Assembly: GCA_947478315.1 (NCBI GenBank)
Contig: CANJWF010000038.1
Span: 1-9,141, forward strand
DNA length: 9,141 bases
Source of the DNA: Sphingobacteriaceae bacterium
Lineage (GTDB): Bacteria > Bacteroidota > Bacteroidia > Sphingobacteriales > Sphingobacteriaceae
Direction: 5' to 3'
Each line of letters starts with the position of its first letter. Position 1 is the stretch's first letter. The notes beneath the pieces are model-generated. The model was not told where the DNA came from. It saw only the letters and a list, made by a program, of their open reading frames with translations, and ran no database searches. The translations under genes and the position numbers were made by a program. This document shows positions 6,636 to 9,141 of this stretch, piece after piece.

Positions 6636-7763
6636 TTAGTCTTTACAAGACTGTAAACTTAATATTATTCTTTCGAAATCCTCATCGGCAAGATCAGGGT
6701 AAATCGGCAGGCATAAAACTTGGCGAGAAGCGATCGTTGCGACCGGAAGATTTTCCGGTTTGGCTGAAGGCATACCTCGATATACCGGAAACTCTGAAAT
6801 CAAAGGATGGAAATAGCGTCGAGCGTAAATTCCTTGTTCCTTTAACCTTTGGTACAAGACATCGCGTGTCAAATGGAAGTCAGGTCTAATTAGAACAGGG
6901 AAATACGCGTGGTTAGACATACCCTCACCCGCATCAACCAAACAATCAATGCCTTTAATATTGTCTATGGCGGCGCGATACCTGTTGGCGATTAAGCTTC
7001 TTTTATAAAGTGCGTCATCCAAATAATTGAGTTGCAGCAAGCCCATGGCAGCACTTACCTCGCTCATTTTCGCGTTAATACCGGGAATTACGACAGTCGT
7101 TTCATCTACAAACCCGAAATTTTTAAGCTGGTCAATTCTCTTTTTTATTTTAGCATTAGGAGATACGATCGCACCGCCCTCAAATGTATTGAATACCTTT
7201 GTTGCATGAAAACTCAAAGCCGACAGGTCGCCGTGTCTCAAGATGCTTCCATCATCTCGCCTGACTCCAAAAGCGTGAGCCGCATCGTATATTACCTTTA
7301 GGTTATAGTTGTCGGCTATCGCCTGAATGGCCTCCAAATCGCAAGGGCGACCATAACAGTGGACTGGCATTATGGCGGTGGTCAGAGGCGTTATTGCTTC
7401 CTCGATTTTAGCCGGATCCATGTTCAAGCTTGAAGGAAGTATATCCACGAAAACTGGCTTTATACCATTCCACATCAACGAGTGCGAGGTTGCAACAAAA
7501 GAATAAGGCGTTGTTATTACCTCTCCGGTGATGCGCAACGCCTGCAGCGCGGTCACCAGGGCCAGTGTTCCGTTAGCGAACAGCGATATATGTTCTACGC
7601 CCAGGTATTGGCATAATGCCGTTTCCAACCGCTGATGGAATGGACCTCCATTAGTCAGTATCTTTGAATCCCAAATTTCCCTGAGGTAAGGAATAAATTC
7701 ATCAAGCGGGGGCAGTGCAGGCTGCGTGACATACACAGGCGGCGGAATTATCTCTAATTTCAT
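6636..7763 (-). CDS. Sugar nucleotide aminotransferase, DegT/DnrJ/EryC1 family (VioA/FdtB/QdtB-like)
   Basis: 375 residues, normal family length. Key residues: LFANGTLALVTALQAL (61-76), the PLP phosphate-binding region; DAAHAFG (160-166) with D160 for the pyridine nitrogen and H163; SFHATKVFNTFEGG (184-197) with the PLP lysine K189; GINAKMSEVSAAMGLLQL (228-245); and GIYARRYFHPL (311-321). Known relatives move an amino group from glutamate to C4 or C3 of a dTDP-4-keto or 3-keto 6-deoxy-hexose. The overall pattern, with the VTQPALPPLDEFIPYL opening, is closest in my memory to VioA-type enzymes, which make dTDP-4-amino-4,6-dideoxyglucose; the exact product is inference. ATG 7763 overlaps the GT41 stop as ATGA, with AGGAA 5 bases upstream. 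The middle of the gene is A/T-rich (46/120 G+C at 7081-7200), unlike its neighbours, which suggests separate acquisition. Confidence 0.9.
   Translation of the reverse strand: MKLEIIPPPVYVTQPALPPLDEFIPYLREIWDSKILTNGGPFHQRLETALCQYLGVEHISLFANGTLALVTALQALRITGEVITTPYSFVATSHSLMWNGIKPVFVDILPSSLNMDPAKIEEAITPLTTAIMPVHCYGRPCDLEAIQAIADNYNLKVIYDAAHAFGVRRDDGSILRHGDLSALSFHATKVFNTFEGGAIVSPNAKIKKRIDQLKNFGFVDETTVVIPGINAKMSEVSAAMGLLQLNYLDDALYKRSLIANRYRAAIDNIKGIDCLVDAGEGMSNHAYFPVLIRPDFHLTRDVLYQRLKEQGIYARRYFHPLISEFPVYRGMPSAKPENLPVATIASRQVLCLPIYPDLADEDFERIILSLQSCKD
6638..6652. repeat. Small perfect inverted repeat at the junction of intact and broken aminotransferase
   Basis: AGTCTT and AAGACT flank a 3-base loop over the last codons and stop of the intact aminotransferase; TTT/AAA outside could extend the stem across a 2-base bulge. 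The hexamer AAACTT is repeated directly at 6631-6636 and 6655-6660. No T-run follows on either strand, so it is not a clear terminator. It may mark the recombination junction or be chance. Confidence 0.35.
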
Positions 7764-9141
7764 TGGGATTCCTGTCGATTGATTTTATTTTCTTTATCAG
7801 CCGAGAACGACCGACTCGGGAGCGCCTCACACCATCGTTGCCACATTATTTCTAACGCAATACGAAAACCATTCAAGAAAGTTGTCGAGCTAAGTAGTGC
7901 CGACTTCTCGAAAGTCGATCGCAGTCCACGTCGAATTAATGCCAGTTCTTCATGATTTTCGCTCCAGTAGATTCCTTTACGCAAAAAGTCATCTGCATCT
8001 TTGGCGACGAATCCTTGTAGCCTCAAGTGACTGGCAATAATTGCGCCTGTACGCGTGGCAAATGTTTTCCCGACGAGGGTCAATGTAGGAACGCCCATCC
8101 ATGCGGCGTGAAGCGTTGTGGTGCCCCCGTTGTATGGAGAGGTATCAAGACACAAGTCAATTAGGCGATGTAATGCAAGATAATCAACCATCGCGAGTTT
8201 CGGGTAGAAATGCAGGCGTTCAAGCGCTATACCTTGCTGCTGAAATATTTCTATAACTCTTCCGTTTTCTCCATTCGCACCGAGCCCTCCCAAGATCATT
8301 CGCGAGCCAGGCACACTGTGTAATAGCAATGCCCAGTTGGCGATTGTCTCGCGGTTCAATTTGCTGGCACGATTGAAGCTTCCAAAAGTAATGTAACCAT
8401 TTTTTAAAGCGGGGAGAGAATTGATTTCTGGAGCATCAGAAAATGGGTTGAATAAGACTCCACTTGGCATTTGCACTATCTTCTCGGTGAATTGCCCATC
8501 AAGTAGTCCTTCCGGAAGGCCATATTGATCACCCAGATAGTAGTCCATTGCACGCAAACCGGTAGTACCCGGATAGCCGAGCCAGCTAACCTGAATCGGA
8601 GCTGGTTTGCGAGCGAACGTCAGCAGGCGATGTTTTAGCGTGACGCCCGATAAATCGATCAGGATGTCGATCGCGTCAGCCCTGATCTGCTCGGCAAGTT
8701 CATCATCAGCCATGTCTGCGACCCACTTCCACTTCGGAGCAAGGGCCATGAGGCGCTGGGTCATCGAGTCGCAGGTTTTGTTGTTGTAGTAGGCGTGTAC
8801 TTCAATGTCTTTGCAGTTCGCCAGTTCGGCAAATACCAGCTCTATAAAGGTGGCGATGGCATGGTTGTAAAAGTCGCCGGACACAAAACCGACCTTTAAG
8901 ACGCGATTCGGGTCTCGCGAGTTGCTATGCACAGGCCAACTCGCGCGTAGCGGCCCTTCGAAGTGCTCGCCAAATCGGCAGTGCTCCGCAAAGAGCGCTT
9001 CCGGGGTGATGGTTGGGCTCTGGCTGAGCAAAAACAGCAGATTCGAATAGGCTACGACGTCATTGGGCCTGGCCTTCATCAGCTCCCGGTTCAGAGCCTC
9101 GGCCTGGGCCAGGTTGCCTTGACCGCCCATCAGCACCAGCA
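7760..9141 (-). CDS. SPINDLY/OGT-like glycosyltransferase (GT41), 5' partial
   Basis: At least 459 codons are in view; the start lies beyond base 9141, and the frame is open to the edge. The first 35 visible residues are the end of a TPR array (GNLAQAEALNRELMKARPND). Counting from the GTG at 9136, the catalytic region shows GFVSGDFYNH (83-92), whose histidine fits the N-lobe histidine of OGT; DILIDLSG (157-164); APIQVSWLGYPGTTGL (179-194); FGSFNRASKLN (251-261), with the conserved lysine that binds donor phosphate; and DTSPYNGGTTTLHAAWMGVP (331-350). Such enzymes transfer a sugar, often from UDP-GlcNAc, to Ser/Thr of cytoplasmic proteins; bacterial members are often in flagellar or glycan clusters. 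The histidine usual after DLSG is valine here (V165). It ends with a charged tail of about 20 residues. Target unknown. Confidence 0.92.
   Translation of the reverse strand, partial: LVLMGGQGNLAQAEALNRELMKARPNDVVAYSNLLFLLSQSPTITPEALFAEHCRFGEHFEGPLRASWPVHSNSRDPNRVLKVGFVSGDFYNHAIATFIELVFAELANCKDIEVHAYYNNKTCDSMTQRLMALAPKWKWVADMADDELAEQIRADAIDILIDLSGVTLKHRLLTFARKPAPIQVSWLGYPGTTGLRAMDYYLGDQYGLPEGLLDGQFTEKIVQMPSGVLFNPFSDAPEINSLPALKNGYITFGSFNRASKLNRETIANWALLLHSVPGSRMILGGLGANGENGRVIEIFQQQGIALERLHFYPKLAMVDYLALHRLIDLCLDTSPYNGGTTTLHAAWMGVPTLTLVGKTFATRTGAIIASHLRLQGFVAKDADDFLRKGIYWSENHEELALIRRGLRSTFEKSALLSSTTFLNGFRIALEIMWQRWCEALPSRSFSADKENKINRQESQ

Noticed and set aside
6231..6640. The 132-residue frame as a real small gene
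   Set aside because: It lacks the whole PLP site, has no good ribosome binding site, and its homology continues past the stop codon, as expected of a pseudogene.

Overview
The window looks like part of a proteobacterial surface-glycan or protein-glycosylation island. The most likely source is a beta-proteobacterium, from the style of the SPINDLY/OGT-like (GT41) proteins and from base composition: my hand counts of two 120-base stretches, 5281-5400 and 6301-6420, give 64/120 and 60/120 G+C. That taxonomic call is inference. Almost all sequence is coding. No tRNA, rRNA, CRISPR array or insertion sequence is visible, and no gap between genes reaches 300 bases.

Layout. The + strand holds only the last 65 codons of a GT41 glycosyltransferase (1-199). 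Everything else runs on the - strand as one tightly packed, probably co-transcribed unit, read from right to left: a GT41 glycosyltransferase cut by the window edge (7760-9141); an intact VioA/FdtB-type sugar aminotransferase (6636-7763); the decayed 3' part of a second sugar aminotransferase (6178-6630); a WbqC-family protein (5453-6169); a divergent aminotransferase-fold protein (4456-5460); a class I SAM methyltransferase (3670-4431); a frameshifted paralogue of it (2904-3645); a flavodoxin (2461-2907); a leucine-rich-repeat protein (1395-2468); and a methyltransferase with an extra N-terminal domain (223-1386). The unit ends at a hairpin plus T-run (201-238), which faces the converging + strand gene. 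Genes abut or overlap by 4-8 bases (ATGA junctions at 2904-2907 and 7760-7763), and most have a clear ribosome binding site inside the upstream gene.

How they may work together (inference). The aminotransferase would make a nucleotide-linked 4-amino-4,6-dideoxy sugar. The WbqC protein, the second aminotransferase-fold protein and the methyltransferases would modify it, and the GT41 enzymes would transfer a sugar to protein, possibly flagellin. The flavodoxin and the cytoplasmic LRR protein are unexpected partners in such a unit and are the best candidates for something undescribed.

Two genes are broken in ways a plain ORF listing misses. The second methyltransferase has its N-terminus in another reading frame because of one extra base. 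The second aminotransferase survives only as a C-terminal fragment, with a stop codon 18 codons before its ancestral end. The intact aminotransferase upstream is visibly more A/T-rich (46/120 G+C at 7081-7200) and may have replaced it.
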